Source: Tritrichomonas foetus (Eukaryota; Parabasalia; Tritrichomonadida; Tritrichomonadidae). From it: a stretch of DNA of 64,000 bases. Below the pieces are notes generated by a model, which worked only from the letters and a program-made list of their open reading frames with translations, did no database searches and was not told the origin of the DNA. The stretch is from positions 52,753 to 116,752 of the forward strand of contig MLAK01000982.1 of the NCBI GenBank assembly GCA_001839685.1. The letters are read 5' to 3'. Both the position numbers and the translations under genes were made by a program. This document shows, piece by piece, positions 29,811 to 39,333 of the stretch. Numbering within the stretch: position 1 is the stretch's first letter; each line of letters begins with the position of its first letter.

Positions 29811-31589
29811 CTAATAATATTGATTACTATAATATATATTTGTTGGTTCAGGAGGAGGCAATTCAACATCATCCGGAAATTGTGATCTGATTGGTGCTCT
29901 CTGTATTCTTTTTGGACCTTTTCCTCCTTCCTCGAAGTCATCTTTACGTCTTACATTTAATCTCGATGTTGCAGGTCTTCCTTTCCCGTCACCATAAATC
30001 ATCTGGAATGATGCTCTACCGCGTGGAAGAACTGCTGCAACAACAGGCATTTTTTCGGGCTTAAAGATTCGTAAATTGGAAGTATATTTCTGTGATTGTG
30101 CACTTTTTGGTGATGCTGGTGGTGAATTATTAAATGATGACAAATTTTCATTATTTTCATTGCTCATACGATCATCTTCATCATTAATATCATCATCATT
30201 ATTACTATCATTGGCATTACTTATATCAGCAGTATCATTATTCATATCATTTTGATCATTAAGATTATTATTATAATATCTATTATAGCTTCCATAACTA
30301 GTACAATTGTTATTATAATTAATACCTTTACTACGGGACATTTTAGAGTTTTCTTGATTGCCACGCAAAGATATTTCATATTTATTCGAGTTAGTATTAA
30401 CAGTTGATGCTGATGTTGTTGATGATTTATCGTTGTAAGAATTGTGATCATTTTTATCGAGTTGGAATTGCGCTAAAATTCCAGAAGTTGCTTGTTTAAT
30501 TTCATCATTTACGTCAACTTTTGTCACCATTGTTTCTTTAATTTGTTTCAAGCTCGCCATTATATCAGAAATAATTGGCTGTGAAGAAGAAATTTCATCA
30601 ACTTTGATTGACAAATCATCGATTTTTTTCTCATTTTCTCTCAATTCACGAATATCAGCAATAATATCATTCATTTGCTTCAGTGATTGTTCTAAGTCGT
30701 CCAAAGTATTTTCTTTCTCTTCTTTATCATATACACTATTAGTAATACCAATTAATTGATGATAATAAGCCGATAGGATTTTTTGAAGTTGTGGAGCCAA
30801 ATTCATCAAATATTCAAAATAATCAGTATAACTTTTTGGTGAGTCAAGTTTTGGAATTTTTGGTTTTCCACTAAATTGTTGTTTTGGTGCTTTCCCAAAA
30901 AGAGGAAAAATTGGTTCATTTGATCCAATAATTTTATATAAATTACTTTCAACTGTTTTGAGTCGTTTTTCGACTTTATTTTGATTATGTTCCATTAATT
31001 TTATTTGTTCACGATCTGCCTGTAATGAATGAGCAATTATTTCAGGCAATGTCCTTTTATCATCTGCTGAGCCAAGAAAAGAAGCGAAAAATTCTTTGAT
31101 TTGTGCAACATCATCTCTCAAACCACGGCTTTCAAATTTCATTCGATCAACATCTGCTACAACTTTATTGAATCCACCTATTGGCTCACTCGAATGATTA
31201 AAAAACTTCTCTTCCATTAATGCGTTTTGTGCTTTGACTACATTATTTACTGAGAATACAGCATTCGATACTTCTTCTCTTACATATGATTTCAATTGTC
31301 GCATATTGCTTTCAAATGTATGTGAAAAATCATCAACTGTATTATCCACTTTTGCTGTAAATGAATAAGTTTTGTCTTTTATTTCTGAAACTGTAGCTTC
31401 CAACTCAAGGAAATCTGATCTTTTTGCAGAATCGTTTACTTTTTGTCCCAAATCTTCCACATCGGCTCTTAATCTTCGAACTTCATCTTCGATTGATTTA
31501 AAAACCCTTTGGATAATTACATCGTCGACTTGGATTGAAAAAAGAGACTTCCGTTTGCCGTTCGGGAGGGGATTTACATTGAGACTCAT
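29811..31589 (-). CDS. coiled-coil protein with Asn-rich linker and basic tail
   Basis: 592 residues. Residues about 20-130 and 195-230 have coiled-coil heptads (RLRADVEDLGQKVNDS). More helices follow at 270-390. Residues about 395-490 are an Asn/Ser/Asp-rich linker. The C-terminal 100 residues are basic and ordered-looking, with MPVVAAVLPRGRASFQM and KRIQRAPIRSQFPDDVELPPP. I do not know the family. The design (long coil, flexible linker, basic end) suggests a cytoskeletal or basal-body protein, as inference only. The start is ATG; a TCATTCA lies about 40 nt upstream. Confidence 0.7.
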   Translation of the reverse strand: MSLNVNPLPNGKRKSLFSIQVDDVIIQRVFKSIEDEVRRLRADVEDLGQKVNDSAKRSDFLELEATVSEIKDKTYSFTAKVDNTVDDFSHTFESNMRQLKSYVREEVSNAVFSVNNVVKAQNALMEEKFFNHSSEPIGGFNKVVADVDRMKFESRGLRDDVAQIKEFFASFLGSADDKRTLPEIIAHSLQADREQIKLMEHNQNKVEKRLKTVESNLYKIIGSNEPIFPLFGKAPKQQFSGKPKIPKLDSPKSYTDYFEYLMNLAPQLQKILSAYYHQLIGITNSVYDKEEKENTLDDLEQSLKQMNDIIADIRELRENEKKIDDLSIKVDEISSSQPIISDIMASLKQIKETMVTKVDVNDEIKQATSGILAQFQLDKNDHNSYNDKSSTTSASTVNTNSNKYEISLRGNQENSKMSRSKGINYNNNCTSYGSYNRYYNNNLNDQNDMNNDTADISNANDSNNDDDINDEDDRMSNENNENLSSFNNSPPASPKSAQSQKYTSNLRIFKPEKMPVVAAVLPRGRASFQMIYGDGKGRPATSRLNVRRKDDFEEGGKGPKRIQRAPIRSQFPDDVELPPPEPTNIYYSNQYY

Positions 31590-33126
31590 AAATTTAACGA
31601 TTTTAAATCAAAATCTCTAATTGAATGATTATATGAACAGATATAAGTTTTTCTGATGAAAAATGGTCATTATGAACTCCATCAATGATATCTGTGATCT
31701 TCTTTCTGAGGCCTTATCAGAAGGAGTTATAAATAATTTTCCTTATGCTAGAAAATCTATGATAATATAGCACCTTTAGAAGCAATGTTAAATAGATGAA
31801 GAATGAAAATATGAATAAACAAATCAAATTAGAGAACAAAATGATATCTCATTTTAACTTCCACATACAGTTATAGATACTCTATACAATGTGCACCATA
31901 AATTACACCTCTGCGTTAAGACCAAAATTTGAGGCAGAAATTAAAATTCAAATGAATAATTGACCAACATTGTTGGTGATCTTTTTCATATTTAGTCGTA
32001 ATGTAGAAGCATAATATACATATTTTTAGCCCAATTCTATTGAAAATTTCATGATCACAAATTTCTACATCACTGGGAAACTCAGATAGAAAAAGCCCCA
32101 TTTTAAACTAAATTTATTAACTTTTACATACTTAGATGATATAGAATTATGAAAGAAAAGACACTATGAATGAAATATTTATAAGATTGTCTTATCTATC
32201 ATTGTGATGTGTGTGATTGACCTCATGAAGGCAATCTTTGGGTCAAAAGAAAGGAGTAAGCCATTGTCGAGTGGTGTAGTTTCGGAAATGAATTTCCTCA
32301 AAAATATCATTTGTTAAAATAGTGAAATATAGCATAGCTTTGAAGGACACAAGTTACGTAAACTTCATCCAACACACTATGCGTTTTGTCTCCACGACAC
32401 TGTTCGTCAGAAGCAGCATCTTCTAACGATAAAAATCGGGATTTTTATTAAATGGTTGTCAAAACCGTTTCTTTCTTTCATTTCCAATTCAAATTCATTC
32501 TGAGCCTGAACAAATAAAAGTTCAAAAAGATCATAAATAAAAAACAGACATTCTGAAATAATTCAATTTCCTCTTTCAAAAGCAATCATAGGTGCAAATC
32601 TTAAAGTATTGATCTGATGTATATATAAGTATATAGAATAAATAACCATCAATCATATGAAATGGATTATCTCAGATAAATACCAGAAATTAATTTATTC
32701 GGAAAAACTGATCGAAGCTTATATATATTTGATATAAAATAATCTTTTTTTTGACATTTTCATAGAATAGAGACATTACTATCACTGATGTTTTTATATA
32801 GTTGAAGTGAATCTATATAAATTCATGAGCATGATTGAATATAAAAAAACAGAAACACATATTTCATTTAAAAGTCGAAAAATTAATTTATTGTGTGTTG
32901 CCAAATCAGTAAGCCATCACATATGAAATCAAAAAGCAAATCAAAAATAATTCAATTTTATTAATTTTTATTAAGTTTTCCAAGTACTATATAAATTCAA
33001 AAAAATGTAATATAAATATAAGATTGACATGATCGTTCCCGTCGATTCAAACAAAATCTGATTACATGATAAATTAAATAAATATGGTCAAAAAAGATTA
33101 TTTCTTAAAAGGTATGCTATACCACA
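31590..33126. other. 1.5 kb intergenic region
   Basis: No supported gene. The stretch 32200-32420 is less AT-rich than its surroundings and could hold an unrecognised ncRNA; I found no tRNA, snRNA or C/D-box motif in it. A 61-codon minus-strand frame at 31916-32101 has no recognisable domain. Confidence 0.5.
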
Positions 33127-33807
33127 TTATAAGACAATATTCTTTTTTGATTGACCGGTTACCCAAATAGCTTTACTTGAGTGTTTTTCTGGTCTTTGAA
33201 TTGTTGGTGTTTGTGTCCCTTTCTGTTGATGTTTGGCTGGAGCTTCTTCACCATTCACACTTCTGTTGGATTTCTGAGGCACCTGCGGCACAATTCTCAT
33301 CAAAAGTGGTGAATAAATTTCTGATTTGATAAAATGGCCACGATACGGAACATATTTCAATGATTTCCAAAAAGAAAAACACTCTTCAACAGATTGAAAC
33401 AACGCGTAGTAGTCCATTCCGTTGCCAACCGGCATGAGTTGAAATCTGTTTTTTCCACATAACATTTCAAGGTAGTTGAAAAGGTCTTGGAAGCTTCCCA
33501 AGGATACAACCTGCCTTAAAATCAATATGTTGGGCGATATATTGAACCCTGGAAGGATGAAATATTCTCCATCGATTTTTTCAGGGAAAACGGAGAGTAT
33601 TCGAGATCTCTTGGTTGCTTCAACGAGTTCTTCCTGCTCAGGGTTCATCTGTAATATAGAATTCTCGGAGAGAAGATCAGATACAGGGATCGCGCCGAAT
33701 AGTGCAAGACGTGATGACAAAAACGGGTCTGCAAGTAAGGCATCTGGGGACAACGCATTTTCCGCTCGGTATAACAGATGCAAAGTCCTTGCGGCGTTTG
33801 GGTGCAT
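33127..33807 (-). CDS. La-motif (LARP-like) RNA-binding protein
   Basis: 226 residues. Residues 5-75 match the La winged-helix motif: DALLADPFLSSRLALFGAIPVSDLLSENSI corresponds to D-x-FL ... G-x-VPIxxLxxF. It is followed by EELVEATKRSRILSVF (EALRxSxxLEV in the family). Residues about 92-167 form an RRM-like beta-alpha pattern (ILILRQVVSLGSFQDLFNYL, then MDYYALFQSVEECFSFWKSL). The rest is a basic disordered tail. The first La helix lacks the usual aromatic YYFS block and starts close to the N terminus, so it is a shortened or diverged La module. A role in mRNA 3' end or poly(A) binding would fit LARPs but is inferred. Confidence 0.65.
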   Translation of the reverse strand: MHPNAARTLHLLYRAENALSPDALLADPFLSSRLALFGAIPVSDLLSENSILQMNPEQEELVEATKRSRILSVFPEKIDGEYFILPGFNISPNILILRQVVSLGSFQDLFNYLEMLCGKNRFQLMPVGNGMDYYALFQSVEECFSFWKSLKYVPYRGHFIKSEIYSPLLMRIVPQVPQKSNRSVNGEEAPAKHQQKGTQTPTIQRPEKHSSKAIWVTGQSKKNIVL

Positions 33808-34493
33808 CTCACTTTCTCAAAGAGAATAGCCACTTTTTCTTTACTTATGAGCAGATGACATAATTATTTGACTTGTGACATTTTGTGTTTTCTGAACTTT
33901 TATCTTTCATGTAAAAAAAATCCGATAAATTGGCGGGAACTGAGATTCATGATGCTTTTTTCCCGAATGCTACTTTACTTTTAGTGTAAAAAAATATCTT
34001 CAAGGCTAACAATAGTTAACTTTGTTATCATAGCAAGTTAAGATATTAATTTGGAAAAAAATCAAAAATTGTGGAAAATGGAATCTTAGATTTTATATTT
34101 TTCATCGTTCATACATTATTCTTAGTTACTTTAAACATCAACCCTATCTTTCAATCGAATCAAAATTCCTTTCATTATCGAAATATCATAATGAGTCAAA
34201 ACAAAAATTCCTACACCTCAAACGTATATACATTTCATGACAAATGAAAGACTATTTTATGATTTTAAATACAAATTATCTCACAACGTATATAGAAAAA
34301 CAGAATTTTTGCGTGAATGGTGTAAACCCTTTCGTCTATTGTTTACTTTTTAATACTAGTAAGTCAAAAAGCAATATTTTTCAGAAAAATCAACCAGATA
34401 GATTTACAATTATGACATAGTAAAATTTATTTCAATCAACTTTTTGTAAGTTTCATAAATTGAAAGGAAAGAGAAAAAAGAGAAATTTGTCTA
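33808..34493. other. 0.7 kb divergent intergenic region
   Basis: Between the La-motif gene and the HEM gene. Nothing beyond ATTTGTCTAA at 34485-34494, directly at the HEM start codon. Confidence 0.6.
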
Positions 34494-37400
34494 ATGGCAG
34501 ATCCGAATGCGTATTTAGAAGAAGAACCAATCACATACGAAGAAATAGAAATCATTGCAAGACACTCCGAACTTGTCATTGCGAAAATCGAGCAGTTAGC
34601 GACCCTCGTCGGTGAAAATTCTTATCTTGCCAAAGAAACAACAGAAAAAAAGAAGAAAATGAAAGAACTCACGAAATATCTCGCCGATTATTTTGATGCA
34701 CTCCGAAATAGAAAGAAACTTCCAAAACAAGAGGAGAGAAAACCCAATAAAACACCTTGGCCAGTTACCCTTCTCAAGCATGCTCTCGAGCCATATATAA
34801 TTTTAAGGTATGCCAGTCAATGGTGTAGGAAAGCTAAAAGATGCCTACTTTGTCTAGTCAAATCCATATCTGACTTTGATATCCGATGGAACCAAGCACT
34901 CACTGTCCGCTTCTGCCAAATATTTGTCACATTCTGCCGTGTTGCTATTTTTATGTCCAATTTTAAACTCTTGCATTTCATTTCACTCCTCATTACAGCA
35001 TATCATGCAGATATTCCTGATATGGAAAATGATGTTCGTGAATTCGTTCTTGTAAACAATTTCATCACACAAGCTCTGAGCGACCCATGCAAGATGATCA
35101 AACAACACACTGATCCACAAGGCTTACTCAGTGAAAAATTAAACCGTCTTGCAGCAACAACTGGTACTTATATTGCTCAATTGATGGGTCAATTCCCTCT
35201 TATTGACTGGTCTGTCTTTTCCATTTTTTCAAAACCAACAGAAACACCAGAAACTACTTTAAGTGAAGATGATTTCTTCATTTTGCAACACGTTAATTTG
35301 TTGAAGGAAACCATGCTTTATTTCGTTATGATTTTCCCAAAGAAGAATTCCGATGGTTCAGGAGAAAACTCTTTTGATGTTGTTGTTGAAAACCTTCTTA
35401 CTGAAGGACCATTTGTACCAATTACAATATCTATGAAGATTCCAATCGAAAAATTCATCAGATTAAACAAAGGTGCAATCAGCTCAGATATGGCCAAACT
35501 TATCCCGATTGTTGCAAGTAGGAAATTTGGCACAGCCCACAGAAAGAGAATTCAAAACATTACAATCTTACTCACTGAAATTAAAAATATGTGTGAATTC
35601 GATATTAGATTACTCAGCCAATATTTCTCAAATATCATTTCACTTTGTTCTCTTGGTTATTACGAATTTCTTTCATATTTCCATTTCAACACAATTTGTG
35701 TAGATGCACTTGATCTTCTCGCTGTCATGCTTGATCTTATTAAGCTCATTTTCAAGCATAAAGAAGATATCCAAAGGTTTTACCTCTTTAACCTTTCAAC
35801 AATTGATATTCAGTACCTCAAAAAGCTTGTTGAACAAATTGGCAATGACCAAATCTTTCCACTTATTCAACCACTCATCAATGCTCTTGAAGTTTTGAAT
35901 CTTGAAGACTTCGATCGAGGTGACCAATACCACTACTATGCATTCAAGATCACATATGGCCGTATTTTGCTTTTTTATAACCAACTCCGTCAAACTTCTG
36001 TTGTTTCATATGCTGAATCCATTTTCGAGCATTTAACAACCATCATGTCGCACATTGAATATGCTGAAGATCCAATTCGAACAATTTTCAAATACTGCCC
36101 AATTTCAACATTATGGGTTGAAAAGGAGCACTTCATGAAGCATGTCACAACACCAATCATTCCACTTTCAAAGTGCATCACCATTCTCGAAATTTGTGCC
36201 TACTTCGAACTCGATCCTAATATTTATGCCTATCCCGAAATGGCAGGCGAAATTAAGATGGCTTACAAGCAAGTTCAAGGTAGCTTACTATCAAGACTTC
36301 TTAATGAATTAATGAGACAGTGTGATCCATCTGGTTTATTCTACCAACTTGGTCTTCAAACACGCGACTTATCACGTAATAGCTTGTTCAATGTTCGTTT
36401 GTTCAAAGAGCAATCAGATAAACTATCCAACGCGACTGCAAACAGTTTCACCAAGCAAAACACAATTCAATCTGAGCTTCGAAGCTGTTTCACCCGTATG
36501 CCACAACATATCAGAATCTTTGATCTGGTTGAAAATCCAAGTCAGTTCTTTGAAGATAAGATCACTGATAGTTTCTCAAACTTCTTATTCCCAGCAGGCT
36601 CAGTTCCAGATAGCTTGAATGTCGACAGAGGATTCAGCACAGCCTTCCAAATGATTTGGCAAATTTTTGCACAAATGGGCAAACCATTCCAGCGAAACAT
36701 GTTCATCGCAAGACACCAAGAAGGTACAACGAAAGATAGTGAGCCATATCTTCAACAAGTTAACCTTCTTAACGGATCAATTGAATTCACTGATTTTATT
36801 TCCGAAAGGCCAAATCTTGTTGAAAAACTTGCCAATAAATGCTTAGAATTCGTCAAGTCTGGATACAAGAAGACTTTGTATTTGACACCACTCCATGGTT
36901 TCTACAACCTCGAAAAGACAGACCTCATGACTTCTGACTACTTCTCTGCAAATGCAATTCATTACACCATTAAGAACCTTGGTGTCAATGCTGGTTTAGC
37001 ATACGATCGAGTTGTTACTCACGTTGCAGCACGTTCAATCACCAAAATTTTCAAGAAATTCTTGGAAATTTCAAACGATCTTTCAATTTGGCATAATTCA
37101 TTCAAATCATCAACACAACTCCCACCAGAATCACTTTCAAGCCCAGTTTTCAACGAATGCTGCGAAGAAATGATCAGACTTGGTTGCACAATGACCTTAC
37201 GTGTAATTATTTTAGATGAAATGAGAAAATGCATTTCAACTGCAGTTCCAGGTCTTGAGCAAATGGTTGATGCAGCAATGGATAGAATCACAGTCACATT
37301 AAGTGGTAAAGAACAACTCATTTGTGAAACAGTATCTCATAGAGATTCCATGTATTTCATTCAACAGATTATCGAACTTCAAAAGATCGATAAACAAACT

Positions 37401-37862
37401 GACTTCATTAAATTCATGTTCTTTATTGGTCTTCTTTTGAACAATAGCAAATGGGACGACATCAAGTACCATACCGACTATGACTCAATATCCTACAACC
37501 TTCACTTATTCCCTATTGCACTTAATGCTTTCATTGAGGTGAGAAACACACTTTTCATCTCCGCTGATGATCTAGCTATGGAAGCTGGTGTTAAGACTCT
37601 TTATCAAACATTTGGTGCTGTGGTTAACTCAAAGAAGGAAGTTAATGGCCCTAACTATGCCAAAGCTACAACAAAGCTTGCCATTACATTCCCGAAGGTC
37701 ATTGATGTACTTCAATTCGGATGGATTTCAGAAGTGTTCCCGAACTATTCAATCGATCTTTCTAAAGTTCAATTTACAAGCAATTCAAAGAAATCCAGGA
37801 AAGAAGAAAAGAAATCCCCAAGAGATAGTCAGAAAGACAAAAAATCTACAAAGAAGAAGTAA
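34494..37862 (+). CDS. NAP1/HEM (NCKAP1-like) subunit of the SCAR/WAVE complex
   Basis: 1,122 residues, almost the length of human NCKAP1 (1,128). All-helical without repeats. Family-like blocks include HADIPDMENDVREFVLVNNF, the DPCKMIKQHTDPQGLLSEKL region near 200, LLKETMLYFVMIFP near 270, and a conserved-looking C-terminal half. NAP1 pairs with SRA1/CYFIP to hold the SCAR/WAVE complex inactive until Rac binds; it then releases Arp2/3-driven actin assembly. This fits the amoeboid switch of trichomonads on host cells. It ends in a Lys/Ser-rich tail (KKSRKEEKKSPRDSQKDKK) not typical of the family. Codons are biased to GC-ending forms. The stop overlaps TAAA. Confidence 0.75.
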   Translation: MADPNAYLEEEPITYEEIEIIARHSELVIAKIEQLATLVGENSYLAKETTEKKKKMKELTKYLADYFDALRNRKKLPKQEERKPNKTPWPVTLLKHALEPYIILRYASQWCRKAKRCLLCLVKSISDFDIRWNQALTVRFCQIFVTFCRVAIFMSNFKLLHFISLLITAYHADIPDMENDVREFVLVNNFITQALSDPCKMIKQHTDPQGLLSEKLNRLAATTGTYIAQLMGQFPLIDWSVFSIFSKPTETPETTLSEDDFFILQHVNLLKETMLYFVMIFPKKNSDGSGENSFDVVVENLLTEGPFVPITISMKIPIEKFIRLNKGAISSDMAKLIPIVASRKFGTAHRKRIQNITILLTEIKNMCEFDIRLLSQYFSNIISLCSLGYYEFLSYFHFNTICVDALDLLAVMLDLIKLIFKHKEDIQRFYLFNLSTIDIQYLKKLVEQIGNDQIFPLIQPLINALEVLNLEDFDRGDQYHYYAFKITYGRILLFYNQLRQTSVVSYAESIFEHLTTIMSHIEYAEDPIRTIFKYCPISTLWVEKEHFMKHVTTPIIPLSKCITILEICAYFELDPNIYAYPEMAGEIKMAYKQVQGSLLSRLLNELMRQCDPSGLFYQLGLQTRDLSRNSLFNVRLFKEQSDKLSNATANSFTKQNTIQSELRSCFTRMPQHIRIFDLVENPSQFFEDKITDSFSNFLFPAGSVPDSLNVDRGFSTAFQMIWQIFAQMGKPFQRNMFIARHQEGTTKDSEPYLQQVNLLNGSIEFTDFISERPNLVEKLANKCLEFVKSGYKKTLYLTPLHGFYNLEKTDLMTSDYFSANAIHYTIKNLGVNAGLAYDRVVTHVAARSITKIFKKFLEISNDLSIWHNSFKSSTQLPPESLSSPVFNECCEEMIRLGCTMTLRVIILDEMRKCISTAVPGLEQMVDAAMDRITVTLSGKEQLICETVSHRDSMYFIQQIIELQKIDKQTDFIKFMFFIGLLLNNSKWDDIKYHTDYDSISYNLHLFPIALNAFIEVRNTLFISADDLAMEAGVKTLYQTFGAVVNSKKEVNGPNYAKATTKLAITFPKVIDVLQFGWISEVFPNYSIDLSKVQFTSNSKKSRKEEKKSPRDSQKDKKSTKKK

Positions 37863-38103
37863 ATGAATGAATGAATGAATAAAAAAATAACAGAATTAAA
37901 AATTATTTTCAGAAACTTGAATTATTTATTTTACACATTTTTTGCACGATTTCAAAGTTGTTTGATTCTTTCCACCTCCTTTGAGATTTGTGCTTTTCTC
38001 AATTATGATAAAAAGCTGGATGTAATGGATTCAAATAGTTTTTTAACTTTTTCAATAGTTTATAAATAACTGACGTTTAAAATAATCACAAATTACATGA
38101 TCA

Positions 38104-38739
38104 ATGACACATGCAAAAAGTAGTTTGAAAGATCTAACCAAAATTATATTCGATAAACTTAGTGAAAGAAAACAAATAACCATAAAAGATTTTACTTCGT
38201 ACATTATGTCTCAATATTCCATTTCAATTCCCGAGCCTTCATTTCGCAGAAGAATATACGATGTTATTTCCGTTTTTACATGCCTAGGTTATGCCGAAAA
38301 AAATGAAGGAAATTTAACATGGCTTGGAAAACCCTCCCACTCGCCTAAACCGCCATCTTACGATCAAATCCATAAACGAGTTTTATCAAAGGAAGAAGTT
38401 CTGAAACATAAAGCACGCATGCTTTTACTTTATAAAGCGCTAGAAATAGAAAATTCTAACTTTCATCAAATTAACGACCAAAAGGCCTACATTCCATTTA
38501 TTTACGTGGAATGCCCAACAGATAGCATTACAATTGAACAGAACAATACAAATACGCTTAAAATGTCATCAAGCAAAGATATGATTTTCTTATCACCAAG
38601 TGAGTTGCTTGAGAAAAAGACTTTTCATGTATCTACAATTTATCAAGCATTAAATGAATGTCCTGAATTATCACAATGCAAAGAACTGTTAAATATCGAT
38701 TTTTCCAATAAAAAAGGAGACGATATGGTTTACATTTAG
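38104..38739 (+). CDS. DP-type partner of E2F (TFDP-like)
   Basis: 211 residues. The winged-helix DNA-binding domain is at about 5-76, with RRRIYDV at 48-54 and LTWLGKPS at 71-78, matching RRR(I/V)YD and the IKWIGLP block. A short coil at about 95-118 is the dimerisation helix. The following beta part, AYIPFIYVECPTDSITIE then DMIFLSPSELL, resembles the DP-specific LPFIIVNT region. This points to DP rather than E2F. It should bind with an E2F protein to TTTSGCGC sites and control S-phase genes. The protein is about half the length of animal DPs, mostly by lacking the flanks. Confidence 0.75.
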   Translation: MTHAKSSLKDLTKIIFDKLSERKQITIKDFTSYIMSQYSISIPEPSFRRRIYDVISVFTCLGYAEKNEGNLTWLGKPSHSPKPPSYDQIHKRVLSKEEVLKHKARMLLLYKALEIENSNFHQINDQKAYIPFIYVECPTDSITIEQNNTNTLKMSSSKDMIFLSPSELLEKKTFHVSTIYQALNECPELSQCKELLNIDFSNKKGDDMVYI

Positions 38740-39333
38740 ATCATTGGGCTCCCTTTATTGATATCGAATTTATTATTTTAAAGGATACCTCACTGAAAAC
38801 GCGCGATGATTAATACTTTTGTTTAGATAAATTTCTGATCACAATAACAAGCAAAATATGGCCTTTTATGAAAAATGGGAAATGTCTCAGACATGATATA
38901 TATATACATTGATATTGATGAAGCCTTGTGAATAAATATTTTACGTAGAATTTATATTTTGATCGTTTTTTCTGAGAAATTACTGTATTTCTGATGAAAT
39001 GACTTTTTTTGAGCACAAAAAGTTGCCGCGTCAAAAACGCACATCTAAACTTTAACTTTTTCTGTCATTCGAATCGAAAAATACTGAAAAAGTTTTCGTT
39101 TGAGAAGAAATACAATTTTTTTCTATACAAAAGCAAAAAAAATTATTGTATTGAATTCAATGCTTTATTTTAAAGAATGCATTCAAATATATTGAACCAA
39201 TATTTAGTCGTAGATCAATTTCGAAAAATGACGTTTCACATAAATAATTCAAAAATCATTCACTTTTTGTAATAATCTCTCAAAAAATGATTCTTTCACA
39301 CAAATTTTAAATTCCCCAAAAAATCAAAAGGAA
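38740..39333. other. 0.6 kb intergenic region
   Basis: AT-rich spacer. A TCATTCACTTTTTG stretch about 75 nt before the next ATG may include the Inr of the C2 gene. Nothing else seen. Confidence 0.55.

Noticed and set aside
32200..32420. Less AT-rich stretch as an RNA gene
   Set aside because: No tRNA, snRNA, SRP, RNase P or C/D-box signature found by eye; mentioned only in the intergenic entry.
37875..38069. 64-codon frame after the HEM gene
   Set aside because: Begins in an ATGA tetranucleotide run and is Phe/Lys/Ile-rich without domain.
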